Notes: generated by a model from the sequence alone, not told the origin. DNA of 64,000 nt from Cyanobacteria bacterium TGS_CYA1 (GCA_026129135.1 JAHCIQ010000004.1:186001-250000), one strand, 5' to 3'. Counted from the stretch's first letter, positions 17,837-26,117 are shown. Numbers and translations: made by a program.

Positions 17837-18639
17837 CCGACATAAATTTTGCACTATTGCCTGCTAAAAACAGAACTCAATTCAGATCAAACGTGCCAAT
17901 CATCATGATGCACGGCTGGGGACAGAGCCTCAATTCGATGCGACTCTTAGGCGAATTGCTTTCCAATTTCTTTACTGTCTATATTTTAGACTTACCAGGA
18001 TTCGGCAAATCACCAAAACCAGAAACCGATTGGGACACACGCGAATACGCAGTTGGTGTGCGCGCCTTTGCAGAGTCCAAAGGCATAAGCAAATGCTTTT
18101 TAATAGGTCACAGTTTTGGTGGCAGAGTATCTGTCAGATTGGCAAGCATGTATCCAGACCTCGTGGCTGGCGTTGTATTAATCAATTCGGGCGGTCTCAA
18201 GCGCGAATTGAAATTCCCTAAAAACATCCGCGCCAAATCGATTGGTTTATTATCTAAAAGTGTCAAAGCTATCGATTCTATGACTGGCTCTAAACTTTTT
18301 CAAGAATGGTTCATTCCAAAATTCGCCTCGCTCGATTATAAAAACGCAGGGGACATGCGCAATATCCTGGTCAAAGCAGTCAACGAAGATTTGACCCAAG
18401 ACAGCCAGCTCATAAAATGTCCTACCTTTATATTGTGGGGCAAAAACGATACAGAGACACCGCTAGAGTGCGGACAGCGTTTCCATGCCCTTATAAAAGA
18501 CTCGCAATTTGTCGCTCTTCCAGGCAAAGACCATTTTCCTTTCATCGATGAAGGTGCGCATATCTGCGCTCATTACATTGCTCCATTTTTGCAATCGGTC
18601 AATGTAGAGATTAAGCAGGAGGAAAAAGCCTGTGTTTGA
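17833..18639 (+). CDS. Alpha/beta-hydrolase embedded in the mur operon
   Basis: The 268-residue protein has the full alpha/beta-hydrolase set: oxyanion HG in MMHGWGQSL, nucleophile elbow GHSFGG (Ser94), acid Asp206 in WGKNDTETP, and His234 in GKDHFPF. The start is taken at 17833, where ATGA overlaps the murB stop and GAGGG lies ten bases upstream. An in-frame ATG at 17824 is too close to that site. It overlaps murF at its 3' end by 8 bases. Location inside a peptidoglycan operon suggests an envelope-related substrate, but the family covers esterases, peptidases and haloalkane enzymes, so the reaction is open. Confidence 0.85.
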   Translation: MTDINFALLPAKNRTQFRSNVPIIMMHGWGQSLNSMRLLGELLSNFFTVYILDLPGFGKSPKPETDWDTREYAVGVRAFAESKGISKCFLIGHSFGGRVSVRLASMYPDLVAGVVLINSGGLKRELKFPKNIRAKSIGLLSKSVKAIDSMTGSKLFQEWFIPKFASLDYKNAGDMRNILVKAVNEDLTQDSQLIKCPTFILWGKNDTETPLECGQRFHALIKDSQFVALPGKDHFPFIDEGAHICAHYIAPFLQSVNVEIKQEEKACV

Positions 18640-20332
18640 TGACCAGTTCATAATGAATCTAGTAATAGTCTTGCTAGCCGCCTGCGCAAGCGTGTTCTTC
18701 TTCACCAAGCGCGCCAAGCGCTATCTGCAATTTTTGCAGCAAGAAGACTATGATCATCACAGATTCAAAAAATGGTTTTTTGCAAGAAAAGCTTTTGACA
18801 CCCGCGGATCGCTTGTTTGCATTGTCGGTATCGCAGCAAGTTATTTCAGTCACAACTTCGCCCCGGCATTGACGCCTTATTTCACAGTGGCGCTAGCTGC
18901 CGTGCTTTTCTATGTCGCATCGCGCGAAGAAAACCCAATGACGCACGCCAAAGTCTCGCTCAAAATGACTGAGCGTGCCAAGCGTATTTATAATCTTGCG
19001 CTTTGCACTTACACAGCCTCGTTAGCGCTTGTGATGGTCTTCTCGTTCAAGCATTTTTACGAGTATCTTTACACCGCATTCTGGATCAAGAATCTGGTTC
19101 TGATTCAATTTATTTCCTGGTACCTAATTAAATCTAATTGGTTGCTCGACCCTTACGAAAAATCGCTGCAAGAAAAATTCGCTAACGAAGCAAGAGCTAT
19201 AGTAAAAGATGTAGACCCTGTAATCATCGGCATTACAGGCAGCTACGGCAAAACCAGTACCAAAGTTATTCTGGCTGATATTTTAGGTGCAGTCGCTCCG
19301 ACATTTTCGACACCACGTTCTATCAATAGTTATATGGGCATGACTCGCGAGATTCGCGAGCGCATGAAACCAGGACAGAAATTTGCCGTAGTCGAGATGG
19401 GCGCGTATCACGTTGGTTCTATTAAAAGAATGTGTTCGCTCACCCCACCTCATGCTGCAATAGTGACGGCAGTTGGCGAGATGCACTTAGAATTATTTGG
19501 CTCGCCTGAGAATGTATTCAAAGCAAAATCAGAATTGCCCCAAGCAGTGCCCGAGGACGGAGTGCTTGTCGTAAATGGCGACAATGTCTGGACCCGCAAA
19601 ATGGCAGAGCTTTATCCCAAGAAAAAAACACTCATTTATGGACTGAATCAAGAAGCTGGTCCACTCGATGCTTACATGTACGACATCGAGCCCACTTCTA
19701 AAGGAACAAATTTTGCCATAAAAATCAAAGGCAAAGAATATCAAGGATTCACCAAACTGCTTGGTGAGCCAATGTTATCCAATATTCTTGCAAGCTTCAC
19801 CATGGCGTGCGCAATGGGTCTTGCACCAGAACTGGTGCTTGCTGCAATTCGCAACGTCAAAACAGAAAGCAACAGACTAGAACCAGTTCGTACGACTATC
19901 TCGTCTTTTATTGGTTCGCCAAATGGCAGACCGATTAGACAAGGCGATATCTTGCGCTTGAACGACGCGTTTAACTCAAACCCTGTTGGATTCAAAGCCG
20001 CGCTCGATGTGCTAGGCTTGCAAAAAGGCAATAGAAAAATTCTAGTAACGCCTGGCATGGTCGAGCTTGGACCAAAACAATTCGAAGAAAACAAAAAAGC
20101 GGCACTGCACGCAGCCACTTTGTGCGACCAGGCGATAATCGTCGGCTCGACCAATAAAGACGCGCTTTTGACCGGCTTGAAAGAAGGCGGACTTGCAACT
20201 GAAAAAATACGAGAAGTAGCAACCATGAAGGACGCCTTTAGCTATCTGGCTTACGACTACTGCGACGACGGTGACATAGTCTTGATAGAAAACGACTTGC
20301 CCGACTTGTATGAATCTAATCCGAGGTTTTAA
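18632..20332 (+). CDS. murF: Membrane-anchored MurF-type Mur ligase
   Basis: The C-terminal 370 residues are a Mur ligase: ATP loop GSYGKTS (203-209), FAVVEMGAYHVGSI, IVTAVGEMHLELFGSPENV and NDAFNSNPVGFKAAL, the last resembling the MurF motif around DSYNANP. MurF joins D-Ala-D-Ala to UDP-MurNAc-tripeptide, and ddl follows directly. Unlike standard soluble MurF (about 450), the first 170 residues hold about five hydrophobic helices (roughly 6-24, 59-74, 79-96, 120-138, 150-166). The GTG at 18632 has AGGAGG nine bases upstream and overlaps the hydrolase stop. A Mur-ligase-like amide ligase of other specificity is possible, but the context favours MurF. Confidence 0.85.
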   Translation: MFDDQFIMNLVIVLLAACASVFFFTKRAKRYLQFLQQEDYDHHRFKKWFFARKAFDTRGSLVCIVGIAASYFSHNFAPALTPYFTVALAAVLFYVASREENPMTHAKVSLKMTERAKRIYNLALCTYTASLALVMVFSFKHFYEYLYTAFWIKNLVLIQFISWYLIKSNWLLDPYEKSLQEKFANEARAIVKDVDPVIIGITGSYGKTSTKVILADILGAVAPTFSTPRSINSYMGMTREIRERMKPGQKFAVVEMGAYHVGSIKRMCSLTPPHAAIVTAVGEMHLELFGSPENVFKAKSELPQAVPEDGVLVVNGDNVWTRKMAELYPKKKTLIYGLNQEAGPLDAYMYDIEPTSKGTNFAIKIKGKEYQGFTKLLGEPMLSNILASFTMACAMGLAPELVLAAIRNVKTESNRLEPVRTTISSFIGSPNGRPIRQGDILRLNDAFNSNPVGFKAALDVLGLQKGNRKILVTPGMVELGPKQFEENKKAALHAATLCDQAIIVGSTNKDALLTGLKEGGLATEKIREVATMKDAFSYLAYDYCDDGDIVLIENDLPDLYESNPRF

Positions 20333-20340
20333 CAGATTAG

Positions 20341-21543
20341 ATGAGTAACGGACACAAAAGAAAAAAAGTGGCAGTGATGTTTGGTGGTCGCTCAGTCGAA
20401 CACGAGATTTCGGTCATAACCGGCTTGCAGTTAATCAAAGCTCTCGACCCAATTAGATGGGACCCGTATCCAGTTTATATTGCCCCTTCTGGCAAATGGT
20501 ATTTCGGCAAGAAGCTTTTGGACAAAGGCTTTTATCTGCGCATGCCAGGCTCGCTTTCTGAAGTGACCGAAGTGACATTGCTTCCAAAGCCTGGTGTAGG
20601 CGGTTTGACTATACTGGAAAATCCAGAAGAACATGCAAGCCCAGTTATTCCAATAGATATTTTCTTGCCAGCATTTCATGGCACTTATGGCGAAGACGGA
20701 AGTATTCAAGGCTTGTTTGAATTAGCCGATGTTACTTACACCGGATGTGGTGTGCTTGGCTCTATTCTTGGGATGAGTAAGTATCATTCCAAGAAAATTG
20801 TCGAAGCGCATGGCGTGCCAGTCTTGCCCTGCCAGGTTGTGAATCGCGAATCTGTAGAAGCCGATTTTGGTAAACATCTCACTTCGCTTCGTGATCAAAT
20901 AATCAAACGACTTGGTAATTTTCCTTTATTCGTAAAGCCATGCAATTTAGGATCCTCAATTGGTGTGGTTCGTGCTACTTGCGAAGAAGAGCTTGATTCA
21001 GCCCTTCTACACGCGCTCAAATACGACGTCTCGGCCATGGTTGAGCCATGTCTAGATAAGAAACTTGAGATAAATGTCTCTGTATTAGACGACCCACAAG
21101 AGCCGATTGCCTCTGTAGTTGAGATTCCTGTTTCATCGTCTGGCAAAGAGCTTACTTACGAAGATAAATATCTGCGTGGCGGAAGCAAAAAAGGCGACGA
21201 TAGCATGCAAGGCATGGCCGCATTAACACGCGTTATCGACCCTGAAGATTTAGACCCTGTGGTCAAAGAGAGAGCTAGAAGCTATGCTGTGACCGCGTTT
21301 AAAGCATTGAATGCAAGTGGAGTATCTCGTATAGACTTTATGCTTGATACCACAGATGGTACTTTATATTTTAACGAGATTAATACAATTCCTGGTTCGT
21401 TTTCGTTCTATCTGTGGATGAATTCAAAACCACCAGTGTTTTATACAGAACTTTTGAATCGCATTATCTCAGTGGCTCAGCTAAAAGCTGTGCGTAAGAG
21501 TTCTGTCGAGCGTCAGGTTGGCTTCAAGGCGCTGAAGAAGTAA
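20341..21543 (+). CDS. ddl: D-alanine--D-alanine ligase
   Basis: This ATP-grasp enzyme makes the D-Ala-D-Ala dipeptide. Visible motifs are VMFGGRSVEHEISVITG (12-28), PAFHGTYGEDGSIQGLFEL, FVKPCNLGSSIGV and the metal-binding end FNEINTIPGS. At 400 residues it is longer than the common 300-370 and has extra residues around 230-310, closer to VanA-type spacing. It starts eight bases after the murF stop and ends the mur operon. The 3' neighbour higA is convergent with a 2-base gap. Confidence 0.95.
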   Translation: MSNGHKRKKVAVMFGGRSVEHEISVITGLQLIKALDPIRWDPYPVYIAPSGKWYFGKKLLDKGFYLRMPGSLSEVTEVTLLPKPGVGGLTILENPEEHASPVIPIDIFLPAFHGTYGEDGSIQGLFELADVTYTGCGVLGSILGMSKYHSKKIVEAHGVPVLPCQVVNRESVEADFGKHLTSLRDQIIKRLGNFPLFVKPCNLGSSIGVVRATCEEELDSALLHALKYDVSAMVEPCLDKKLEINVSVLDDPQEPIASVVEIPVSSSGKELTYEDKYLRGGSKKGDDSMQGMAALTRVIDPEDLDPVVKERARSYAVTAFKALNASGVSRIDFMLDTTDGTLYFNEINTIPGSFSFYLWMNSKPPVFYTELLNRIISVAQLKAVRKSSVERQVGFKALKK

Positions 21544-21545
21544 GT

Positions 21546-21971
21546 TTAAGCTGTTACCTTTTTATTTCTCAATTCAAATAGTTCAGGTTTTAGTTTGAAT
21601 CTCTCTGCCAATTTTTCACGCGCAGCTCGTGGCAAGCCTCGATTGCCTTTCAGAAATGAGTTTACGTTCTGTCTTGGCATATCTACCAGCTCGGCAATTT
21701 GACTTTGACTCAGAGAATGTTGATCCATCAAGAAATTCAAAACATCGTTGCCTGAGAATTTCTCAAATTTGGATTTCAACTGAGATGTTTCAAACGTAGA
21801 AATCATTACTCCCAGTGCTTTGCCGTAGGCAATTTCAGATGGCGTCAATTCGCCATCTAATTCGTTCATTTTTAATATGACGTTTACTGCTTTCTTGTGA
21901 TGCGCCCAATTTTCAATTGGCACAATTGGAAATTCAGCTATCCATTTTAAGTAATTCTTGTCTATTTTCAT
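21546..21971 (-). CDS. higA: HigA-family antitoxin (XRE helix-turn-helix)
   Basis: The 141-residue protein has a helical N-terminal half and a C-terminal XRE HTH. The HTH reads FLMDQHSLSQSQIAELVDM then RQNVNSFLKGNRGLPR, followed by AAREKLAERFKLKPELF. This is the layout of the HigA antitoxins paired with HigB_toxin-family RNases, in which the HTH represses the operon. It directly abuts the toxin gene upstream (no gap), in the toxin-first order typical of higBA. Confidence 0.85.
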   Translation of the reverse strand: MKIDKNYLKWIAEFPIVPIENWAHHKKAVNVILKMNELDGELTPSEIAYGKALGVMISTFETSQLKSKFEKFSGNDVLNFLMDQHSLSQSQIAELVDMPRQNVNSFLKGNRGLPRAAREKLAERFKLKPELFELRNKKVTA

Positions 21972-22313
21972 TTAGCTTCTTTTACTCTTTCTAAAATGTG
22001 CTAGCTTGCTATACTCTGCATGGGTAAAAACGCCTGAAACCGTGATTTGTTGAAGCTGGAACGAAATGGAAACTAGCAATCTAAATTCGTTTGACTTGAT
22101 GTTGAAACAATATCGAGACTTAGGAATGTAATCGCATGAAGGAAAGTCTTGCTTGCGTTCAATCAAATTGGACCAGTCTCGGGATTCAACAGTAGCAAGC
22201 CAAACAGCAAGCGGCTTGCGCGCGCTCGGATGGAGCTTTCCAAACTCATATAAAAGATTTTGATTGAAGACTTCCAACGTTCTAAGTGTAATCAAATTTG
22301 ATGACAAAGTCAA
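21972..22313 (-). CDS. higB: HigB-family mRNA interferase toxin
   Basis: The product has the block order of the HigB_toxin family: a short N-terminal strand, LHPSARKPLAVWLATVES, DWSNLIERKQDFPSCDYI, then CFNIKSNEFRLLVSI and the terminal GVFTHAEYSKL. These correspond to the RelE-like fold that cleaves mRNA on the ribosome. The annotated start is TTG at 22313. Alignment with typical HigB N-termini favours TTG at 22295, giving about 107 residues. No clear ribosome site is visible for either. The gene looks intact, so the module is probably functional. It lies between the mur operon and small secreted-protein genes. Confidence 0.82.
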   Translation of the reverse strand: MTLSSNLITLRTLEVFNQNLLYEFGKLHPSARKPLAVWLATVESRDWSNLIERKQDFPSCDYIPKSRYCFNIKSNEFRLLVSISFQLQQITVSGVFTHAEYSKLAHFRKSKRS

Positions 22314-22411
22314 GATGAATGAACAAACTGAACATTACTGCATAAGAATTATTGGCGCTAGCAAAAATCCCGATAAACAGGCAAGACCTTGCCTCTATTT
22401 ACTTTTTCAAT

Positions 22412-22639
22412 TTAATTCTTATCGTAGCCATCAAGCTTATTAGTCTTGCCGTCCATAAAGTCTTGTACTGCTTTCGATTTGTATTTCTGTTTTGCAGCAG
22501 GAGTTTTTACGACTTTTTTCTTGGTTGTTTTGTAAGTCTTGATGTGTCCGCCAGTGCGCCTTGTGGTTCCTTTGCTCCAAGTAGCGGAGGCACTGATTGT
22601 AAGTATTGTCACAGACAAAATCAAACTGAGAAATCGCAT
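22412..22639 (-). CDS. Small secreted basic protein
   Basis: The 75-residue product has a clean signal peptide (MRFLSLILSVTILTISASA) followed by a Lys/Thr-rich mature part (RRTGGHIKTYKTTKKKVV). The ATG at 22639 with GGATGGA upstream is preferred over an in-frame start 42 bases earlier, because the signal peptide begins here. The mature protein of about 55 residues would be strongly cationic and exported. No family is recognised. An opposite-strand frame over the same bases lacks such features. Confidence 0.6.
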   Translation of the reverse strand: MRFLSLILSVTILTISASATWSKGTTRRTGGHIKTYKTTKKKVVKTPAAKQKYKSKAVQDFMDGKTNKLDGYDKN

Positions 22640-22714
22640 AGAGCATCCATCCAAATAATTGACTAGTTCAGCATAACTCACTTTGTTAAAGCTTTTGTGA
22701 TCAATCTAAGTCAA

Positions 22715-23590
22715 TCAATGCTTTGCGTAAAAATAGCCCTCTAAAAATGTCCCCGGATCTTGAGTCTGCAAAATGATATAACCCGGAACAAGACCCTGAG
22801 CGTTTTTGGGACTGAGAGCTAATTGAATACCAAAATCGCCTGCATCAATCATTTTTGTTTTCTTGCCATTCTCTTCTACCCAAACACTAATCTTGCCGGT
22901 GTTTGAAGCGATTTCTGGTGCTACTGTTTGGTTCATTCGAGTATTGATTAGAGAACCTTTGAAGAAATGAAACCACAGTGTAATACTTTTCTCTGCAATA
23001 ATTTTGTCTGGATATCCAAACTCCAGAGTGTTTGGATCCCAAAGTTTGACTCGCGCTGGCTTGAATTCGACGCCATTTATTTTGCCATGCACAGGCACTT
23101 GAGGAAATTGTTTTTTCACTGCACTATATGCGGTATTGATGGTTTTTTGGTTGACTACTTTGCTTTGGGGCTTTGTATTCACATGAAACGTAAGACCCTT
23201 AATCTTCCAAGCGCCATGAGATTTGTTCAGTACTACTTCTGTATAGCCTTCCTTGTCCATGCCTTGACCATAGAAGAGTCGAGCGGTGTTATCATCAATA
23301 CTTTCGTATAAATATTTTTGATCTTTGGGAACCATAGAGCCGAATGCGTTTCTCAATCCTTCTAGTGCAAGTTTTTGATCTGCTGGTAGTTCGTCGAATT
23401 TTTTCTTGGCTTCTGCTTTCTTAGCAGGATCTTGCGGTTCAAGCATGTATTGGCTTGTATCTTCATGCTTAGCATTGGCTTGCATATAATTTTCGTAAAC
23501 CTGGCGCGGTGTCAGATTCGCTTGCGCGATTGCAGCTTGACACGCAAATAACACTGATATTGCAAGTGATACCATTCTTTTGTAAAACAT
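22715..23590 (-). CDS. Secreted protein of unknown function
   Basis: The 291-residue protein has a signal peptide (MFYKRMVSLAISVLFACQAAIA) and no further membrane helix. The N-terminal half (TPRQVYENYMQANAK, then WKIKGLTFHVN) resembles the SnoaL/NTF2-like secreted proteins in which a helix is followed by a sheet ending in a Trp. The C-terminal half is a beta-rich domain (KISVWVEENGKKTKMIDAG, YIILQTQDPGTFLEGYFY). The ATG at 23590 is chosen because GAGG lies five bases before it; a GTG six bases upstream overlaps that site. The function is unknown and the NTF2-like resemblance is tentative. Confidence 0.75.
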   Translation of the reverse strand: MFYKRMVSLAISVLFACQAAIAQANLTPRQVYENYMQANAKHEDTSQYMLEPQDPAKKAEAKKKFDELPADQKLALEGLRNAFGSMVPKDQKYLYESIDDNTARLFYGQGMDKEGYTEVVLNKSHGAWKIKGLTFHVNTKPQSKVVNQKTINTAYSAVKKQFPQVPVHGKINGVEFKPARVKLWDPNTLEFGYPDKIIAEKSITLWFHFFKGSLINTRMNQTVAPEIASNTGKISVWVEENGKKTKMIDAGDFGIQLALSPKNAQGLVPGYIILQTQDPGTFLEGYFYAKH

Positions 23591-23618
23591 AGACACCTCA
23601 TATTTGTCTTTGTCTTTT

Positions 23619-24716
23619 TTATTTGTCTTTTTTGCCGAAAATTTTGGACCAGATGCTTGGTTTTTCTTCTGGCTCTATTGCGCGGGAGCCTGGCTTGGGG
23701 CGCAGGTTTCGCTCAGGTTGATATTTTTCTGAAATCATATTTTTTACAGTAGTGGGCATAGACTCGTCGTCGAATACTTGGGAGTCTGGACCTTTTTCTT
23801 GCGGCAATCTTTGGTCAGAATTTCTTTCTAAGCCAAGTTTGCGCAATTTTTTACTGATACTCTGCTCTTCGTAAGTGGCTGGTGCTTCAACGAAAGCGTC
23901 GTCTGGAATTTCGAAATCGGGGTGTAATTGTTGGTAGATTCTATAGAGTCTGTGTCGGACTAGTCTTGCGCTGCGCGGGCGGTCTTCGGGACTGTGCGCT
24001 GTAAGTTCGGTAATCAGACTGTTCAGGTCTGGTAGCATATTTGGTAGCTCTTTAATTGGTACGCAAGTCATGAGCGGTCGCGGGCGCGTGCCGGTAATTA
24101 TGTGCGACATAGTGGTTCCAAGTGCATACAAATCTGAGCGTGTTTCTGGTTTGCCGAAATATTGTTCGGGTGGAGAATAGCCTGCAGTCACTACGCGCGT
24201 CGCCGACTCTTTTTCCATGAAGACACGTGCGATACCAAAGTCGATGAATACTATTTGACCATCGGGCGTGAGCATCAGGTTGCTTGGTTTTAAATCGCGA
24301 TACAAGATTGGCGGTGTGCGCTCGTGCAAATATTCGAGCACTTCGCAAATCTGGATGCACACTTTTATGGCATCATCCTGGGTGAAAGGACCGAAGTTTT
24401 GCAGGATGGTCTCGAGGTTATTACCTTCTATATAGTCCATGACCAGAAAGAGTTTGCCATCTGGCGAGACGAAATCGTCGAAGAATCGAACGATGCCTGC
24501 GTGGTCCAGTTCTTTTAGAAGTTGCGATTCGCGTCGGAATAGACGCATCGATTCGGCGGCTTCTTCGTCCGAGGCGCTGTCCGAGCGCAACTGCTTGATA
24601 ACGCATTTTGAGTTATTGGAGAATTTGTCCTCGGCAAGATATACGACGCCCATCCCGCCTTGAGCGATAGGTTCGCACCACTTGTATCTTGAAAACCAGT
24701 CGGTTTGTTGAGCCAC
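23619..24716 (-). CDS. Soluble Hanks-type Ser/Thr protein kinase
   Basis: The kinase domain covers residues 9-270: IAQGGMGVVYL (17-27), catalytic Lys41 in VIKQL, YRDLKPSN with Asp141, DFGIARVF (159-166), and the activation end YSPPEQYFG. All catalytic residues are present. The roughly 100-residue tail is charged and ends WSKIFGKKDK; there is no transmembrane helix. It is a clear paralogue of the kinase at 8833-10005, sharing the unusual YRD loop and YSPPEQY segment. The start codon is GTG with AAGG close upstream. It lies 28 bases before the secreted-protein gene, so the two may be co-transcribed. Targets are unknown. Confidence 0.92.
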   Translation of the reverse strand: MAQQTDWFSRYKWCEPIAQGGMGVVYLAEDKFSNNSKCVIKQLRSDSASDEEAAESMRLFRRESQLLKELDHAGIVRFFDDFVSPDGKLFLVMDYIEGNNLETILQNFGPFTQDDAIKVCIQICEVLEYLHERTPPILYRDLKPSNLMLTPDGQIVFIDFGIARVFMEKESATRVVTAGYSPPEQYFGKPETRSDLYALGTTMSHIITGTRPRPLMTCVPIKELPNMLPDLNSLITELTAHSPEDRPRSARLVRHRLYRIYQQLHPDFEIPDDAFVEAPATYEEQSISKKLRKLGLERNSDQRLPQEKGPDSQVFDDESMPTTVKNMISEKYQPERNLRPKPGSRAIEPEEKPSIWSKIFGKKDK

Positions 24717-24859
24717 AGACCTTATATATGGAAGGAAGAATCACACCGTTCAATAGAAACATACCCGAGCGTCAAGCACATGAACCAATGGACTCTGAGA
24801 GGAAAAGCCGAATTTACGGTGCTTCTGGGGTCTGAGCGTCCGAAAATGTTAAATGTGGA

Positions 24860-24887
24860 TTGACATACGTTTGTATGGTGGTACTAT
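24860..24887 (+). promoter_or_regulatory. Strong promoter of ssb
   Basis: A perfect TTGACA (24860-24865), a 16-base spacer and TACTAT (24882-24887) lie 70 bases before the ssb ATG. This is the best -35 hexamer noticed in the window. Confidence 0.65.
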
Positions 24888-24892
24888 ACAAA
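24870..24892 (+). promoter_or_regulatory. Operator-like inverted repeat over the ssb -10
   Basis: TTTGTAT (24870-24876) and ATACAAA (24886-24892) are perfect inverted repeats separated by nine bases, covering the spacer and -10 of the ssb promoter. A repressor bound here would block RNA polymerase. The arms are not a recognised LexA box, so the regulator is unknown. Confidence 0.5.
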
Positions 24893-24957
24893 TGTCTCCC
24901 CCAATTGAAGCTCAATTTGTTGCCCCCGGCAACTTAAATAGAAGGAAGGAGGAAATT

Positions 24958-25362
24958 ATGAGCCTCGTAACAATATCGATTGTGGGAAACCTGGTTAAAG
25001 ACCCTGAGTCTTTTGAATATGTGAGCGGAAGAATCAAAACTACTTTAGTGCTTGCGGTCAACGGATTCAATAAGGTGCGAAAAGAGAAAACATGCGATTT
25101 CTTCAAAGTAGAAACCTGGGACAAGTTGGCTCAACTATCGAGTCAGTATCTAGCCAAAGGATCTCAGGTTGCAGTGTCAGGAAGATTTTCTCTAGAGCAC
25201 TGGTTAGACAAAGAAGGAAAAGAAAGAATCACGCCGGTCGTGCATGCAAGTCAGATGGCCTTGCCGCCCAAATCATCCCGCAAACCTGGCAGCGAAACGG
25301 GTGATCTTTCTTTGTCCAACGAAGATTTAGTGTTATTAGCTAGTACAGGAGGACCTGTTTAA
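24958..25362 (+). CDS. ssb: Single-stranded DNA-binding protein lacking the acidic tail
   Basis: The 134-residue protein has a complete OB fold of the SSB family: ISIVGNLVKDPESFEYVSGR, a central CDFFKVETWDKLAQLSSQYL, and GSQVAVSGRFSLEHW. The start is fixed by an AGGAGG six bases before the ATG at 24958. After the OB fold only about 25 residues remain, ending LLASTGGPV. The conserved acidic DDDIPF-like tip, through which replicative SSB recruits partners, is missing. It is therefore probably an accessory SSB, comparable to tail-less paralogues such as B. subtilis SsbB, and another ssb for replication should exist. The promoter carries an operator-like repeat, which suggests induced expression. 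Confidence 0.88.
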   Translation: MSLVTISIVGNLVKDPESFEYVSGRIKTTLVLAVNGFNKVRKEKTCDFFKVETWDKLAQLSSQYLAKGSQVAVSGRFSLEHWLDKEGKERITPVVHASQMALPPKSSRKPGSETGDLSLSNEDLVLLASTGGPV

Positions 25363-25378
25363 CCGCCGCCCCGACTTT

Positions 25379-25455
25379 TTGAGCCTCAACGAACGAGAGG
25401 TAAACGCCACTCGGCACACCACACACACCAGTACCAAATTTTGGTTGAGGCTCAA
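25379..25455 (+). repeat. 12-base perfect inverted repeat enclosing a 53-base loop
   Basis: TTGAGCCTCAAC (25379-25390) and GTTGAGGCTCAA (25444-25455) are exact reverse complements. Each arm is itself nearly palindromic. The enclosed sequence is CA-rich and does not code. Located in the ssb 3' region, it could form a long stem in RNA or be a protein-binding pair of sites. Confidence 0.6.
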
Positions 25456-25519
25456 TAACCCTTACTAACAAAGAAAGTTTTTTTCCACTGGTTCAATGCT
25501 AACTGAGAAGACGAGGATA

Positions 25520-25546
25520 GGGGCAGAGTAATCTGCCCCTTTTCTT
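25520..25546 (+). terminator. Rho-independent terminator after ssb
   Basis: GGGGCAGA (25520-25527), a GTAA loop and TCTGCCCC (25532-25539) form a perfect 8-base-pair stem followed by TTTTCTT. It is the clearest intrinsic terminator found in the window and would end the ssb transcript about 180 bases after its stop codon. Confidence 0.85.
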
Positions 25547-25578
25547 CGACCTTGTAGTGATATCAATTTTGGTATCAA

Positions 25579-26058
25579 CTATTCAGATTTGTCTCCAGGT
25601 TTGCCTCCACTTTTAGGACTGTCCCAGATCTTGAGATCAGGCTTTTGTTTCTCGCCGCTGAACTCTTTTACTACTCTTCCTTCGTTGTCGAGGCGTACAC
25701 CAAAGTTTCCATCTGGTGTGTATAAAGTCACACCATTGGCATCGCGAGAGTAACTAAATACTTTTCCGTCTTCGCCTTTTAGTGTGTGTTTGCCTTCGGG
25801 ACTTTTTAGAATATCTTTCAATTGTTCTTCATTTAGATTCAATGTGCCCGAATCGTTGCCCATGTGCATCAGGCGTCCCTTCTCGTCGACACCGGTTGTA
25901 GCTAATCTGCGTTGCTCCGGTTTTTGATTCCCCTCGTTTTCGGGTGAAGACGGAAGACCGTAGACTTCTTCCATTTTCTTTTGCAGTACTTCTGCTTGTT
26001 CGGGAGTAGTCGCGGAATCTTCTAAGGATTGGCTAGATTGTTGAATTTCAGTGACCAT
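25579..26058 (-). CDS. Small acidic hydrophilic protein of unknown function
   Basis: The 159-residue protein is hydrophilic and has no signal peptide. Residues 1-55 are Glu/Gln/Ser-rich and probably disordered. The middle (LNEEQLKDILKSPEGKHTLK) is helical. GKVFSYSRDANGVTLYTPDG then GVRLDNEGRVVKEF looks like a short beta-meander of RHS/YD-like rhythm. It ends with DLKIWDSPKSGG, which shares the Lys-rich then I-W-D ending of the next gene upstream. No family is recognised. A short imperfect palindrome around GATATCAATTTTGGTATC (25560-25577) lies just after the stop. Confidence 0.65.
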   Translation of the reverse strand: MVTEIQQSSQSLEDSATTPEQAEVLQKKMEEVYGLPSSPENEGNQKPEQRRLATTGVDEKGRLMHMGNDSGTLNLNEEQLKDILKSPEGKHTLKGEDGKVFSYSRDANGVTLYTPDGNFGVRLDNEGRVVKEFSGEKQKPDLKIWDSPKSGGKPGDKSE

Positions 26059-26117
26059 GTCTTGCTTGCCTCGTAGTTTTTGTGTTTTGGATGTTAGTGT
26101 TAAATGTGGTGGCTATG

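Noticed and set aside
22352-22666. Rightward reading frame opposite the small secreted protein
   Set aside because: It has no ribosome site or signal peptide; the leftward frame has both.
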